Assembly (NCBI GenBank): GCA_964023205.1
Contig: OZ026845.1
Span: forward strand, 7,450,001-7,514,000
Source of the DNA: Lutraria lutraria
Lineage: Eukaryota; Mollusca; Bivalvia; Venerida; Mactridae
Direction: 5' to 3'
DNA: 64,000 nucleotides
A program made the position numbers and the translations under genes. The notes beneath the pieces are model-generated. The model was not told the origin of the DNA. It did not search any database and was given only the letters and a program-made list of their open reading frames with translations. Within the stretch, counting starts at the first letter, position 1; each line of letters begins with the position of its first letter. Positions 36,348-50,600 of the stretch are shown piece by piece.

Positions 36348-37060
36348 TATCCGTAATAAAAAGAAGGAAGATTTTATCACAGTGCGCTTGTCAACTGCAC
36401 TGCGTCAATCGAAACTCCTACCTCAAGCTCAAGAATGTGTTTGATTGGTACATTGTACATTTAACGATTATCGTTCATAACAAGAAATGTCTTTAAAAAG
36501 ACAGTCACGACGATTTATTGATGTTATTAATACTATTGATACCAAAAGTATGATTTTTGTTAAATTCTTAAATTGCAGTTATAGTACCGTGTGAACACAA
36601 CTAATTATCAGCCAGCAGTCCAATTAGATCACGCATTAAAATGCTGACATTGTGTCAGCTAAATACATTACACATTTACTAATATTCATGTCTACTGTAT
36701 ATTAATTCAAATAAATGTAAAATGTTTCGACCATATAAGAATACATTTTCGTACATTTTCAAAACCACAAGCAATTGCAGACTCACTATAAGTTGACGTG
36801 GTTTTAATTTTTCTACGCTTGTGCATTTTACACAATGGAATGAAGAATTTCTTCTGAATAATTAATACGTCATGCCAAGAAATATAGGTCAAACGTGAGC
36901 TTAGTCACATTCGCGAAAAAAACACGACTAGATTTATTTGTTATGTGTGAAATATAATTTTGTGATGATAAATTATATTATTACCCCTCACTTTTTTCGT
37001 AATGTTAATTTCCCATAGGCAAACAGGTAACATTTTTACTGTTACATTCATGGTACCACT

Positions 37061-37340
37061 AGGTGATAGTAAATTTTTAACAGTATTTTTTTTACTGTCA
37101 CAGGGTAATAGTAAATTTCTAACAGTATTTTTTTACTGTCACATAGGTAACAGTATTTTTGTTTCAGTATTTTTTACTGTCACATAGGTGATGGTAAATT
37201 TTTTAAGTATTTTCTTGAAAAAAGTTTGGGGTAATAAAATAAATAACACATAGCTTACGTTGTGGGTAACAGTAAAAATGTCAGCCTGAGGAAAGTACTG
37301 TTACACAAGGCTGTTACCCACAAATCTATGTGTTATTTAT
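37061..37340. repeat. ~41-bp tandem repeat followed by a hairpin
   Basis: About three and a half copies of a unit with aggtgatagtaaatttttaa, cagtattttt and actgtcac (37061-37200). Then 37239-37253 pairs with 37326-37340 (ataaataacacatag), and 37261-37272 with 37311-37322 (tgtgggtaacag), making a two-stage stem around a short loop. Confidence 0.8.
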
Positions 37341-38520
37341 ATACTAGTATTTGGAAAGGGAGATAACTGTTATGATATTCGCGCTGTCGCATCTGTAGAT
37401 TTCTCTGCAGTTGAGGGAAATCCCGGCAAAATATTTAGAAATAAATATATTTTGTAATTTGTGAAGGTGTAAAATTAACTTCTAAATATATATCGATTTG
37501 GATAGGTTTTGAACGTTTGGTTTTCTTTTTTTCTCGTTCGCCAGTACATTCCAAAACACGTTTCCTTCACGATGGGTCTACGATTGACACATGTTTAGTT
37601 TACCACTGTGGATAATCCACGTATATAACTCTTTACGTTACAAATATGTAGTGCTGAGAGTACTTTTTGCACGAAACCAGGAGAAAGGAAGCTGTAAGTA
37701 TTCTATTCTGATTTACAATCGCGCCGAATGAAAAATACATTACCTTTTCGCTGTACCCAAAGTTTATACCACTGTTTTGGGGCATGTGGCGCGTACAGAA
37801 GGTACAGAATACAAAGAAATGACGATAAAATTCTTACAGTTTCCTTTGGAATAACTTCCCATTTGTGACGTCAAAAGTCACGTGGACCATTCACTTAACC
37901 GATTAGCTCACGACTGTTTACGTTATGAACACGTATCCATACGTTTCCAACAACACATTTGCAAAACGTATTTTGACGAGTTCACATAAGGTTTTTTCAC
38001 GCTTTGTCACAGAGTGGAGGATGCGTGCATCATAATTATAAAACTAACGCAATTATCTTAGTTGAACAAGGGAAATAACTCTTTATATTCCAAATGTTCT
38101 ATTTGTGTGGTTGTCTCCCTTGGTTTTTAATCATGTCTAAATTACTATGCCCGTCTTGCCTTGGTGAGGAAAATGGACAGGGTACAGCTTCCTCTAGACC
38201 GTGTATTCTGGATTATCTTACTTTCCTAAAAATAGTGAAATAATATTCCAGACTAAAACAAGGAACGTGGCAATGCCACAAAACCAGGTTTCCCAAGACT
38301 TTAATTAATACCACAGTACTCTAGAAATTCTGTGCTAAGGCTTCATCAGTGGTTGAGTTTCCAGTGGGGCCTACAGGAGGCAGAGTCAAATTGCTGAGTT
38401 GAGTACAAGCTGATACAGATACAGAAGATTGTTCTTGCATTGATGATTAAATAAAAATCATCACAGTATTTACTTGCATTAACGTATGTCAACATTTAGC
38501 AAGGGCACCACACCCCAGTA
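37341..38520. other. Non-coding, nothing recognised
   Basis: No exon, RNA or repeat supported. Confidence 0.35.
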
Positions 38521-38524
38521 AAAA

Positions 38525-38795
38525 TTTCATTGGAATACCAGTGGAATACCACTCCATTCCAGTGGTATTCAAGAATCCACTGGTATACCACTCAGTTCCA
38601 GTGGTATTCAATAATCCACTGGTATTCCAGTGGTATTCCAGCAAAATACCACCTCCATTCCAGTGGTAATCAAGAATCCACTGGTATTCCAGTGGTAATC
38701 AAGAATCCACTGGTATTCCAGCACAATACCAGTGTACTCCTTTCCAGTGATCAACATAAAGCAAATGGTATTCCAGCAGAATAATAATTGAACAT
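38525..38795. repeat. Short palindrome-rich repeat (ccactggtattcc words)
   Basis: Alternating ccactggtattcc, ccagtggtattc and caagaatccactgg, so neighbouring units are nearly each other's reverse complement. Both strands stay open through it, giving Trp/Tyr/His-rich frames that I treat as artefacts of the repeat. Confidence 0.85.
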
Positions 38796-38949
38796 GTAGC
38801 CAACAAGTGACCCCCAGGGAATGACCAATTTTGACCCTAGTGCCATGATAATGTGAACAAACTTGGTAGAGGTTCATTAGAAAATGCTACACATAAAATA
38901 TCATAGATTTAATATAGAAGTATATGAGATTTCTTCGCAGCCAATATGT

Positions 38950-39400
38950 TAACAGCAACATTTACCCTATCGGCATAGAATGCAACCCCAAGCTTGGTTT
39001 CTATGTAAGCTACATTTGTACCTACACACAAAATATTCACCGGAAACTGACCTTGACCCAAAACACAATCCCAAGCTAAGCTTTCATCCAAGCATGCTAA
39101 ATACCCAGTTTAGTCAAGATTAGTAATTCCAAACTAAGTTATTGACCAGAAACTGATTTTCTATTTTAGTAACAGTGACCTTGACCTCACAGATCCCAAA
39201 TACAATCCCAAGGTAGGTTTTCATTCAAGGATGCTAAATACCAAGTTTAGTCAATCCAATCCTAAGTTATTGACCGGACACTGATTTTCTATTTTTAGTA
39301 ACAGTGACCTTGACCTCACAGATCCGAAGAACAATCCCAGGCTAGGATTTCATTCAAGGATCCTACATACCAAGTTTAGTCAAAACACCTTTGTGAAAAT
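38950..39400. repeat. ~130-bp tandem repeat, about 3.5 copies
   Basis: The word gaccttgacc recurs at about 39048, 39178 and 39307, each followed by acaatccca, then cattcaaggatgctaaata, then ccaagtttagtca and aagttattgacc. The first unit (from 38950) is more diverged. Confidence 0.85.
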
Positions 39401-40405
39401 CTGGTTACCCCTTTTCCCAGGACGGTGAAATAATTCAGAGTGAACAAAAATTACTAGTGGGGGCACACCCAAAGACCGCCACGGTCACCATAGAATTCGT
39501 CCAACGCATTATTTTAAACTAAGCTACACCATTATCATTTTTATACCTGGCCCTTTTTCAAACCTCATAAAATGAGCAATTTGGGCATATTTGAATTCTT
39601 CTCTCAAAGACCTATGTATACATGACTGAAACATACAAATGTGTGTATGATATAATCTAGCTATGTCTGTAGCAGAGATAAAGCCAGTGAACTGCATTGA
39701 GTTTGCTTTGCTATTTCGATCTAGACAATTAAATTGCTATCATAACAGACAGACAATAATTAAGATTCAAGTTGATAATTTCCCGAACACTACACAACAA
39801 AAGTTACTTAACATTCCTTAATTACAGACCCTAGGGTGTTACCCCACTTTTTCATTGAGCAACAAACGATTTTTGAACACTTATATAATAAAATAATGTG
39901 AAGGATTTCTAAAGAAATTATTGTGTATCATTTTTTTTCTCAGCTAAAAAATGGTGATGAGTTAAATCGGGCATTTATTAGAATAAAGTAGGTATGCATC
40001 GGAAATGATCTGTCAAGCTTCAATTTCTATGCTAGAACCTGGGGCAAATATACACATTGGTCCCAGCTAGAACAAAGCAGTTTGGAAAAATAACCGACCA
40101 AGGTTGTACATTTAATTACAAATTTATTTCTGAGAAAGAAAATAGTAAAATATCAACTTTTGATTTTATATAATTAATGCTGAAAGATCACATACAATAA
40201 ACAAGTATAATTCTACCATCTATATCACAGACATAATAAAATACTTATAACATGAATAATTCTCACCATTTATCGAGGAAGAAATGTCATAAACAAAGAA
40301 ATCTTGAAAAAATGGTATGTAACCTTGTAAGTAAATAACTAAATATGTATAACACTGGATTCATTATTTTTCACCATAATATAAATTATCTTATACATTC
40401 ATATA
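39401..40405. other. Non-coding, nothing recognised
   Basis: No exon, RNA or repeat supported. Confidence 0.35.
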
Positions 40406-40582
40406 CAGTCATACCTATGAACAAAGACAATCCTTGAGAAAGACCTTATGGCCTTGTGAAAGGTGTTCATTTGTGTTCTTTGGAGGTCATTTTGTACTAA
40501 ACAGTCAATGAGTTTTGGAAGAATGGCCTTTATCTACAAGATGGCCTTTTTTCAGAGGTGGCTGCTAAAACAGGCTTGACTG
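40406..40582. mobile_element. TA-flanked miniature element, cagtcaaacc family
   Basis: Begins cagtcatacctatgaacaaa and ends gctaaaacaggcttgactg, with TA at 40404-40405 and 40583-40584. Internal words ggtcattttgtacta and aatggccttta are shared with 43573-43774 and 50785-51004. Confidence 0.8.
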
Positions 40583-41580
40583 TATGTCATATACATTGTA
40601 TATATTATATTTATGCAGACAGAATGTAATTTATATTGTTCTATTTTTGCCTTAGGATCTTATGAATAACGATAAGGTAAAAGTATTTACCACAAAATAT
40701 GTCAAAACCTTGCCTGGTTAATCTATCTATATGATAATTTTAGAGCAATGACCTGAAAATAAGGAAGTATATCTCTAAGATTGGGGATTTTATATTGCAT
40801 GTTATATTATGTATAGTCTTTACAATCACCAAGCTTTCTAAAATACCTTGTCCATGATAAGCCTATCTAAGCAGTTTTGGGCAAATCATGCAGAATATGA
40901 GGGCAAAATTTTTATATTGGAATTGAATAAAATTTATGCAGTTTACTAAAAAAACTATCACTATCAAAAAAGTCTATATGAAGCAATAAGCACATTTAGA
41001 TTGAAAATGGTAAGCAATGTATAGCTCTTATATCGTACTATATTTATGGTAATACTTGAAGTATATAATGCTGAATTGGTAAGGTAATACTAAATATTAA
41101 ATAATACATTGTCTGCTAGTTAGTTATACAAACTTCATACAAACATTATTGCAGAGGAGACAGTTGAATTGGAACTGGCATTTAAGCTGTTCACAATGAT
41201 TTAGATAATTCCAATAGTCTTACAAACTGCTCCCAGATAACATTGCTTTCCAAGAATTAAATACAAAATGGGAGATCTCATTTGATTTCAAATAAGATAT
41301 AAAGAACTAGGGATCTTTAATTAATGCACTAGAAAATTATTCTGTTCCTAAGCAACCCATTTATAATCATAAATGACTGCAATTTTTATGTGAATTTCCA
41401 TTTAAATCAAGTCAAACAAACAAAACGCTCTCAGCAACAAAATTGCAATAAAAACATCCCCATTGCATTACTTGCATTTAATGGCATATATCATGGAATA
41501 TTGGTAACATAAATGATTTGGTTTTAAAATTCACAAGTTTTAACATTCAATAAAAGTCATGAACATGACACATAAAAAGT

Positions 41581-41682
41581 CTAAATTCTCTGTTTGTAGA
41601 ACGTCTTTCCTTTTAAAGCTAGCTCTTTTTCCCAAATCTCGTATTCTTTTTCTAGTAATTGTTTCAGTGCAACTCTGCGTAC
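41581..41682 (-). CDS. CFAP141: CFAP141-like last exon
   Basis: Follows acceptor ggcattttcag on the minus strand and enters in phase 0. Its 33 residues run from VRRVALKQLLEKEYEIW to TFYKQRI and a stop at 41581-41583. Helical and strongly charged, and matches the family C-terminus. Confidence 0.75.
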   Translation of the reverse strand, partial: VRRVALKQLLEKEYEIWEKELALKGKTFYKQRI

Positions 41683-44600
41683 CTGAAAATGCCAGGAAAA
41701 ACAGAACATTAATTACCAATTACTTGAGATTATATGGAAGCTAGACTACAAATTAGGTTGTAAGCATATAAAGTACGGTTAACTGAAATATTTAAACATA
41801 AAGAACAACTCAATCAATTCTTCATTAAAAACAGAAGACGAATCCCGGTCACAGCAATTTAACCAAAATGTTGATTTTCCTCCATGTGTGGATCGAAAAG
41901 TTGCCGATTTCTTGCGGAAAGATAAGTGAGTAGTGATTCGAAAACAGTCCTGGAAAACTGGTAGGTATTCCCTGATGAGTGATTATAATCGATAATTGAT
42001 CGAATTGATCTGAATTTGGCAACAATTGATCATGGTTTCTAAAAACCGATTATTGCCAAACCCTCTTCCATTGAGATCTCAAGATGTTTTAACATTAACA
42101 CTGAGTTTATCGTAAAGAGTTTTTTTTCAGTGTTTAATTTTTCTACATCGTACAGGCCACTGAGGCCAGAAGAACAGGATAGTGTATACTGAACTATATG
42201 ACAAGAAACTGACTTCATGTTTCTAACACCATACACTTGTGTAACTTTGGGATAGTTGAAAATAACATTAACTAGAAAGCATTAATTTATGTCTAAAAAG
42301 AAAAGATAAAATTTTGATTAATAATCGAAAATTGATCAAAAACCCTGCACGATTATTTTCAATGATCAATTATAAAAATGGACCGATTATGCATCCCTAT
42401 TAATCGGCAGTTATACATAACTGAAATTGTTAAAAAATCGTTAATTAGTGTTGAGCATTGAAACCGCTTTTGAAAACAAACTAAGTGCAGTATAGCCACT
42501 ATATTCTTTGTTGTAAACATGGAGGTGGACTAGTGGTCTAGAGGTAACATGCTGGACTATCAATCAAAAAGTCATTGGTTCCTGTACATGTATCGGCTCT
42601 GGCTTCCGAAATTACAGGGAAACTTTTTCACAAATCACCACTACATGTACCAAGCTCAGTACTGTGCATAGAAAATTACAGGAAACAGACACAGTAGTGT
42701 GTTGCAGTGCTTTACACTTGGCACGATAAAGATCTGGAGAGGCAACTCTGAAATTACCAAAGCTGTTGAATGGGCCGTTAAACAACAGATAAACTGGCTA
42801 ACTTAGACTACATAACTAGACAAGCAAGTTATTGCCATGAGAAAGCTAATTTTGTGAAGAGGTGTTAAATCTAATTTAGAAATGCAGAAAAATAGAGTTT
42901 TAGGCTTAAATTTTGCGCTGTCAATAGAAGTTATTGACACCAAGAACAACCACAACATTACATTTCACTTTGGTTGAAAATCAACCAAGTTACAAAGATA
43001 CTGAGATTTTTGTTGGGGAGGGAGGCGGTATGCATGTTTTCAAGAGTGTATCGGTTAAATACCAGAAAACTGTTAACAAGTGTACACTGATTGTGCACAA
43101 GCACTTGTCTGGTTCTGCGCAAGTTAATGGATGAGAGGATGAATTGTTTTAGACATAATGATTCCAAATTACTAATTGTCACCAATGACTAAAAAATTAT
43201 ACAAAGCCTATTCGATACTATATTTTAATTTTCACAGGAGTTGCATTTTTTTCCAGTTTTTGCAAAGGAGAAAGATCCAAAGTGTACAATCATGGAATTA
43301 ATACTATGTAGGATTCCAATACCAAATAAGATTAATAAATTCAGTAATAGAAGTATAACAAAGTGGTCAAAGGGAGATAATTCATTCAGAAAACATGACT
43401 CACAGAAATGGAAGCCTTTGAGGCCATTTTCATTTCAGCTTTCACAAGTTCATGCTCATTCCTGATGCGTTTCTTCCAGCTTGATACTTCCAAATTTTCA
43501 TTCCACCCAGCTCTTTGATTCACCTGTTTCTCACTGTAATACACAAACAATACAAATTAAAATATCAGTATACTGTCAAATCTGTAAACGAAGGATACAT
43601 TTGGGAAAGACATGATGCGGCTGTTGTTGACAGTAATGGTGGTCTTTATTGACAGGTGACCTTTATTTGAAGGTCATTTTGTTCTAAATATTCAATGACA
43701 GTTTTAATAAAAGAATTTCCTTTATTCACAAGGTGGCCTTTATTCAGAGGTGTCCCTTTCAACAGGTTTGACTGTATGTATATACACAAAACTATTTTTT
43801 CTACTGGAATAATATGATATGTATTTCGATCACAACAAATACACATACATGATTCAACAGTAAGCAGTCATGGAATAAACCAGGTACATAAATTAACTTG
43901 TATTCCTAAAAAACCTTCTTCATATAAATTCATATAAAACGCAGATGTAGTTCCCAAAATATTACCAATAATTTATTAAAAAATAAATTCTCAACCTCTG
44001 AATTCCCTAATCAAGTACATCCAAATATTTTACCATCATTTGTAGTCAGCATGTTTATGTTATATACATGATACAAACTAAGACTCTATTTAAAACATGA
44101 GTGCTGGTCTATCTACAACATGGAACATTTTGTATGCAAACTTATTGCGATGCTAGAACTTGTGAAGACACAGCTAATTATTCACCAGATATGTATATCG
44201 AAGCAATATGTGCTGTCTACATTTAGGTCTTTAAATTTGCATATAAGGTCCTAGACAGCACATAATCATTGCTTCTTAGTGAATAATTAGTTCATTTTGT
44301 GGTTTCTTTACAAGTTCTAGCACCATAGTAATTTTGCATACAATCTATATCAACAGGCAGAAGTTTTTTATTGAGGGTAATTTTAGGCTTAATTTGGGTA
44401 TTTTAAACACAATTTATAACAATTTTACCATCCCATGTCCATTACTAGTAACAACCTGTTATCAAATCCTTTAATTGGCCATTGGAGCAGTCTATTGACA
44501 ATTAAAGTCTTCTGAATCATCATCATATAATAATGTAACGCAACCAAAGTACCAAAAACCCCCCTCCCACAAAGACAAAATTCCTAGAATCATCCTTGAA

Positions 44601-47600
44601 TAAATTACCATCTAAAAAGCCAACTGGCAATGTTTAATAGAATACTGTCAATATCCTAACAAGACCACATGATTAATCATACAAAATTGTGAATTTCCTA
44701 TTGAATGGCTGTCACTAGTCTAATATATAGCTGTCACTAGTCTTAATATACAAGTGTCAAATACTGAAGAGTTTCAAAATAAATCTAATTTCAGTGATAC
44801 ACATTAAGATATTCTCAAATGTATTGATGTTCAATCATTTAAAATGCAAATTATCTGTCAGGTTCAATATCTGTCCAACACTTTCCGATGAGAAACTAAT
44901 TCCACAAATTCCAGATGTCCAAAACTTAATGCAATTAATCATGAAGCAAAATACACCATTTAAAAACAAGGCGAAAAAACAGCCATGAATATTTAAATTC
45001 TTGCACAACATGTTATTAAGTCCATATCAACAATGTCAGACCATGAACTAATCTAGGATCCAGTCCTCCGTAGCATCCCTCCCCTTCCCCAGATAAAACT
45101 TTAATAACAGAGGTATCTTAGTGGATATTAAATAAAAAACAAGGGATGTTCAATGATCTAGTGGTAATGTGCTGGACTACAAAACAAAAGGTTGTTGGTT
45201 TGATTCTCGGCTTCGCCTTTCGGAATTTCTCAGAGACACATTTTTAGTGTCCCCATCCAGGAAAAAAACATTTGAAAAGGGTAGGGATATTAATGCCTAA
45301 GTTCTCCTGCATCTTATCTACCCTCTCTCTAGGGTGACTCTGAAATGTTCATAGCTGTTGAATGGGCCTTTTAAACAACAGATAAAAAAACATGCATACA
45401 ATATCTAACACTGCTACAAAGTTTGAACAAATCTAATAAGCTATGTATGGAGGTCTAGTTATGAAATAAAGCTCTGTTCAAAATATGAAACTACATACAT
45501 GTAAAAAATTATTTGCGTGTGTATTCAAGCATAAATCTACCAAGTAAATGATAAAATACTACAGATATATCAATACTGACTATAACACCCATCTGCTTTC
45601 AAAAAGCCCCCCTGCCAAATAGTTATTCAATAGAATAGTTCATGAATTATACAAGAATAATTCAAGAATAATTCATGATATCATTTATCAAAGTTTAGAC
45701 CTACATAATTTAAGTCTCAAAGCCATTTGTTCAATATTTAACGAAACTACACAAAATGAATGTATGTAAACCAGGCATAAAAAGAATGAGGCTTTTGTTC
45801 TCAATTCACTCATCTTAGAAACTATGCAAACGAAAGAAAATTTTAAGAAAATCAGAATTTTGAGATTTTGGAGGACATCATTAGGAAATACAAAGTACAC
45901 TAAATGTACAGTACTTAAATAGCAACCGCCTCAATATAAGACCTTTTTAAATTTATTACAACAGCTACTTGAAATTTTCTCAAGTTTTCAATAATTAATG
46001 CTCCCTTTAAATATCAATATACAAACATTCAGAAAACAGACGGCCAATGGTGGACACTGGGCACAAGATTTGAAACCATGGCATGTACATAGTCTTTATA
46101 TGTACTTAGGAAGCTGTTCCTAATGTCAAATTCACGTTATAAGGTTATAAAACTTGAGATTGGTCTCTGAGCTCAAATCTCAAATCTTGTCTTCATAAAG
46201 TTTCTTAGTTAATTATGATAATAAATAAAATATTATTATTGATACATCATTCCTACAGCATATATTTTTATCTGATATTTATCATTTTCATCATCTTTTG
46301 AACCATATTAAATCTGTTGAGAACAGAATTGAGATTTGAGCTTACATGAAGACTGTTTAATAACCTCAGGATCAGGCTGATCAATTAAACAATCTGTTTG
46401 TTTGATTGTTTGTATTGGGTTTTACCCCCTTTTCCACAAAAAGAGTCATATGAGGTGAATAGTCCATCTAAGCATTGTTCCTTGGAAGAACCAGTACTAG
46501 ACTCCCATCCTCCGTAAGCAACTCACGCATGCCTTCTTTCTCACATTAAGAGACATGGTCGTAGCGGGGCCTGAACCCAATACCCTCTGTCTGTGAGAAG
46601 TTACAGTGATTTGAAGTCAGCGACCTTCGACATAACACTACCACGGAGGCGGGTCTCAATCAAATGAAAATATTTTCAACTCAACATAAATTTACGGACA
46701 ATAAATACACTACTTAAGATATACTGATATATCAGTGTTCAATCAGAGTAGCATGCCTTAAGCTTTGATCAGATAAACTAAAATTTAATAGAACATAGAA
46801 AATATAAGCAAGAACTTTATACATATATCTTTTGACACATAACCCTAAAACTGTGTATTTAAATAAAATAAAGTTCTGATCAATTTTTTCTGGCTATTCG
46901 TTGAATAGGATGACCAGCTTAGAATTTTAGCTAGTTTATTTAAACTTTAACAACAATTTCAACTCTTTCCGAGTCGATTTCTATATCAATTATTACAAGC
47001 GGAAAAGTGGATTTGTCAAGCCCTGATGTATCATGAATTAATCTGAAAGAAATCATCGACACAACAACAAACAAAGCATTACTAGTATATACTAGGTAGT
47101 ATATAATTGATATGTAAACAAGTGCTGTAGGCGTGGGACCATGCAAGCTACCAAAACACATTGTTACTGTGGTAAATAACAAATGAACCAATTCTAAATC
47201 ATTTGGGTAAACCAATTTGAAAGGTGAGTTTTTTGTTTTTTAATACTATCATTCTATCAAAAGCATAGGGCAAAGAATATAATATTATGTATACTCAATA
47301 ATGACAAACTATTACAGCAAGTAAAATGAAGCAAAATTGGTAAAGTAAATATTTAAACAGATCAATCTCTTTTGCTGACACTTGTTTATGTACGAGTAAA
47401 CAATAAACTTAATCTTATTGAACATGTCTGTGAAATCATTGTCAGTCTATTAAACAGCTTCAGAATGAGATTCAAATTTTGAAACATCACAGTAACATTT
47501 AGTGTATTAAGTCTATTTGGCTGTGTGCTGTGTAAGTTTTGCATTTATAACAGGCCTCTCTTCGAGTTTATCCTCTTCTATAAGACCTTCAGCTTTCTTG

Positions 47601-50600
47601 TCAACATAGCTAACATCCTTCACTAGAGTATCCCAGAAATCATTGTACTTATGACTAAGAATATGATAAAATACAAAATGACAAATTTATGCATGAATCA
47701 AGATGCAGTCCAAAAGTTACAGCATATGCAGCATATTTCATGATTGAAAACCAAATTATAACAATAACCAATAGGGGCTAGAATGTTGTTGGGTCAATCA
47801 GGTAACAATATAGTCACACAAATAAAAAACACATTGATGCTATAATTATATACAAATATAAACTTATTATATATTTAGATATATTGTACAATTTTATTGA
47901 ACTGTCAAAGCTGACCAATTTTATGGTCAATGCATGCATTTATGTTTAGCTTTGGTGAGATTCAATAATTCCAATGCCATGAACGATGCGCTACATAATA
48001 ATTATGTGAACATGCGGAAAGAACATTCCCATGCCGTAAAATAAACAGAAACTAATTAATATTGTAAGAAGCTTAAAATAGACCTTTGACCTGAAAATAT
48101 GCAGGTCCGGTAGAGGTTGTCATAAGGAATTAATATTTTGAAGTCTGATGATTGCAAGCGGAAGAGTTTTGATTTTACAGGCAAGGTTAAAGTTTGGTAC
48201 AAACAAACAGGCCAAAAATAATATGCCCCAATCTATTGATACAGGGGGGACAGGGGTAATAAAAATTACGCTTGAATGATTAATAACATAAAAAATCCAC
48301 TGCAAATAAATCAAGCTGCAAAACAAATTATATAATTTAAAAAAAAATATATATTTGGCAATACCTAAGCATTGAAATACACACTACAACCATTCCTTCA
48401 TGGAAGTTCCATTTGAGAATGATTTTATTCTTAATTAAGCGCTTCTTTGAAATTAAGAAACATTTATGATTATTTACTATATACAATGACAATGAAAGTT
48501 TGAATGTAATGAAAAAAATGTAAAAAATATGTTAACATCATAAATTATGCAGATATATTATACAAGATCCAGACACAAAAGTTAATTCATACTTACAGTC
48601 GTACAACATTTTCTCTGTCAGCCATAACTTCATCATACTAAAAAAGGTGAAAAAATTGTTCAGATCGTTTAACATCACTGATTTGATAATCATATACATT
48701 GTAGTAATACATGTAGTCTTCGCAGGAATATAGGCCATTTCAAGCAACCTGGCTGAGGGGGGTAATTTCTAGTGACATGGATGACTGTCCTCATACAGTG
48801 ATTAAATGGTCCATGAGTTCAATTCCCAGTAAAGACCAAGGATTTCTCTCCTAACATACTCATGAACAGAATTAAAAAAATCAAGGTTCATACGTCAACT
48901 GTAAGATCTGTGACAATATGGGAGCTCTAGACAAACAGCATAATATTATAGAGTTTAGTCTAGCTAATTGGAATGTTTGTAAAGCCAAGACACTTTTATT
49001 TATTTCATACCATCCGAGATTCAGAAGATGGACCTTCTGAATTTGTTCATGAAATCGGCCAACTGGAAAGCCGAACAAGTAAGGGCGTACTGAGTTAAAC
49101 ACTTCGAAACATAAAAAATAAAGAGGTTGTGTCAAACAGCCACTTATACAAGGGGTGCAACTAGTTAAACAAAATAAACTGACAAGAATTAGATATTTTC
49201 TTGTAAAAAAATGACCACAAAATGACTGAGAATGAAAGTACATTACAAAAGGTATAGATATAAACTAAATACTTTGTTAGGAGCTATGTTATTTTCATAA
49301 AAGCGATACATTGGCTAGTGTGTGTGTGTGAACATCACGGAATCATTTAGAAACCTGCACAAAATACCCGAAAGGGTGTGATGCAGTATGAACAGATAGA
49401 TAGATGATATCGAGCAGACATACTGTCACATAGTTCGAACATTTTTGGGACGAATGATTGACATTACAAACGTCTTCTTCCAAATAAAAATAAGTAAAAC
49501 CTACTTTGATTCGTTCAACTTGGGCTTCAAATGCCTTTTTTAAATTTGAATTTGCAGGTTTATCTGCTTCAAACCTCAAAGACGCTTCCAAACTCATGTT
49601 TTATTTGTAGATTTCAGAATCGGTGAAACTAAAAGATTCTGTTGCTAGTGGCCTTGTAACGACTCTCACACTGTGGCAAAATAGTTCCATGTACTGAAGT
49701 ATTCGTAATTTATGTTACATCACCGTATATGCATTTAATTTGTTATTGCAATTGGTATTAAAGATTATGTGATGTCCATTTCTGACAGGATGGTGTGAAT
49801 ATTTTCATGAATATATGTTTTTGTTCTGAAGCAAGCGTATGAATATGGTATCAAATGTAAACACAAGGGTGCGCGTAAGATTTATTTACATGTGAAATTC
49901 AGTGTATAGGTCAAGTACAACTAAGATAAATTTGCAGTTCATTGTGTGTACTGCAAAATCAAATACCCATACATGTATGGTATAGGTCTTTGATAAAATT
50001 AACATGATGTTTAGCCAATACTATAGGCGGTATCAACTATTTTTAACTGCATTATTTATACATCAAAATTATTAGAATATAATATTAGACGATAAACATG
50101 GTTTATATATAATTATTTTCATTCGAATGTATGTACGGTGATATCAATTTATTATGTACAGTCCCAGACTAAAATGGCCTGTCATACACTTCTAAATTCG
50201 ACTCACATGAAAATAATATGGAACAAGTATTATGCATTTGCATATGGTAATGCTTTGGGGGGGGGGGATACTTAAGTTTCTGGTTGTATTTGAAATTCCT
50301 CAATTATGAATGTTTCAGGAAATGTGAAATTACAATTTCGATTAGCGTCGTGAAATACTGCTTAAAGTCAAGTTTTAGCATTTCTGACGAGATTTTTATT
50401 CGCATTGAGCTCAGTGGGTAAAATTTTGCACATAATATAGGTTATTTTATTCGAGATCACGAAACTTGAATTTGTGCAAGTGAGATATAGATTCTACTTC
50501 CAGTCGCCTACGAAGACAATTCCTAGCGCAATTGTTAAAATTATGCAGTAATGAATACGTTTGCACTTGAAGTAAGACAAAAAGAGTTAAAGCTTAATGA

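Noticed and set aside
38530..38877. Trp/Tyr/His-rich frames on both strands
   Set aside because: They follow a short palindromic repeat whose units contain no stop codons; no start context or conservation visible.
48881..49243. 120-codon minus-strand frame, including a possible exon reading GRFHEQIQKVHLLNLG
   Set aside because: It has an acceptor-like ttccag and a weak gtatga donor, but its phase fits neither the upstream start exons nor the 48597-48637 exon.
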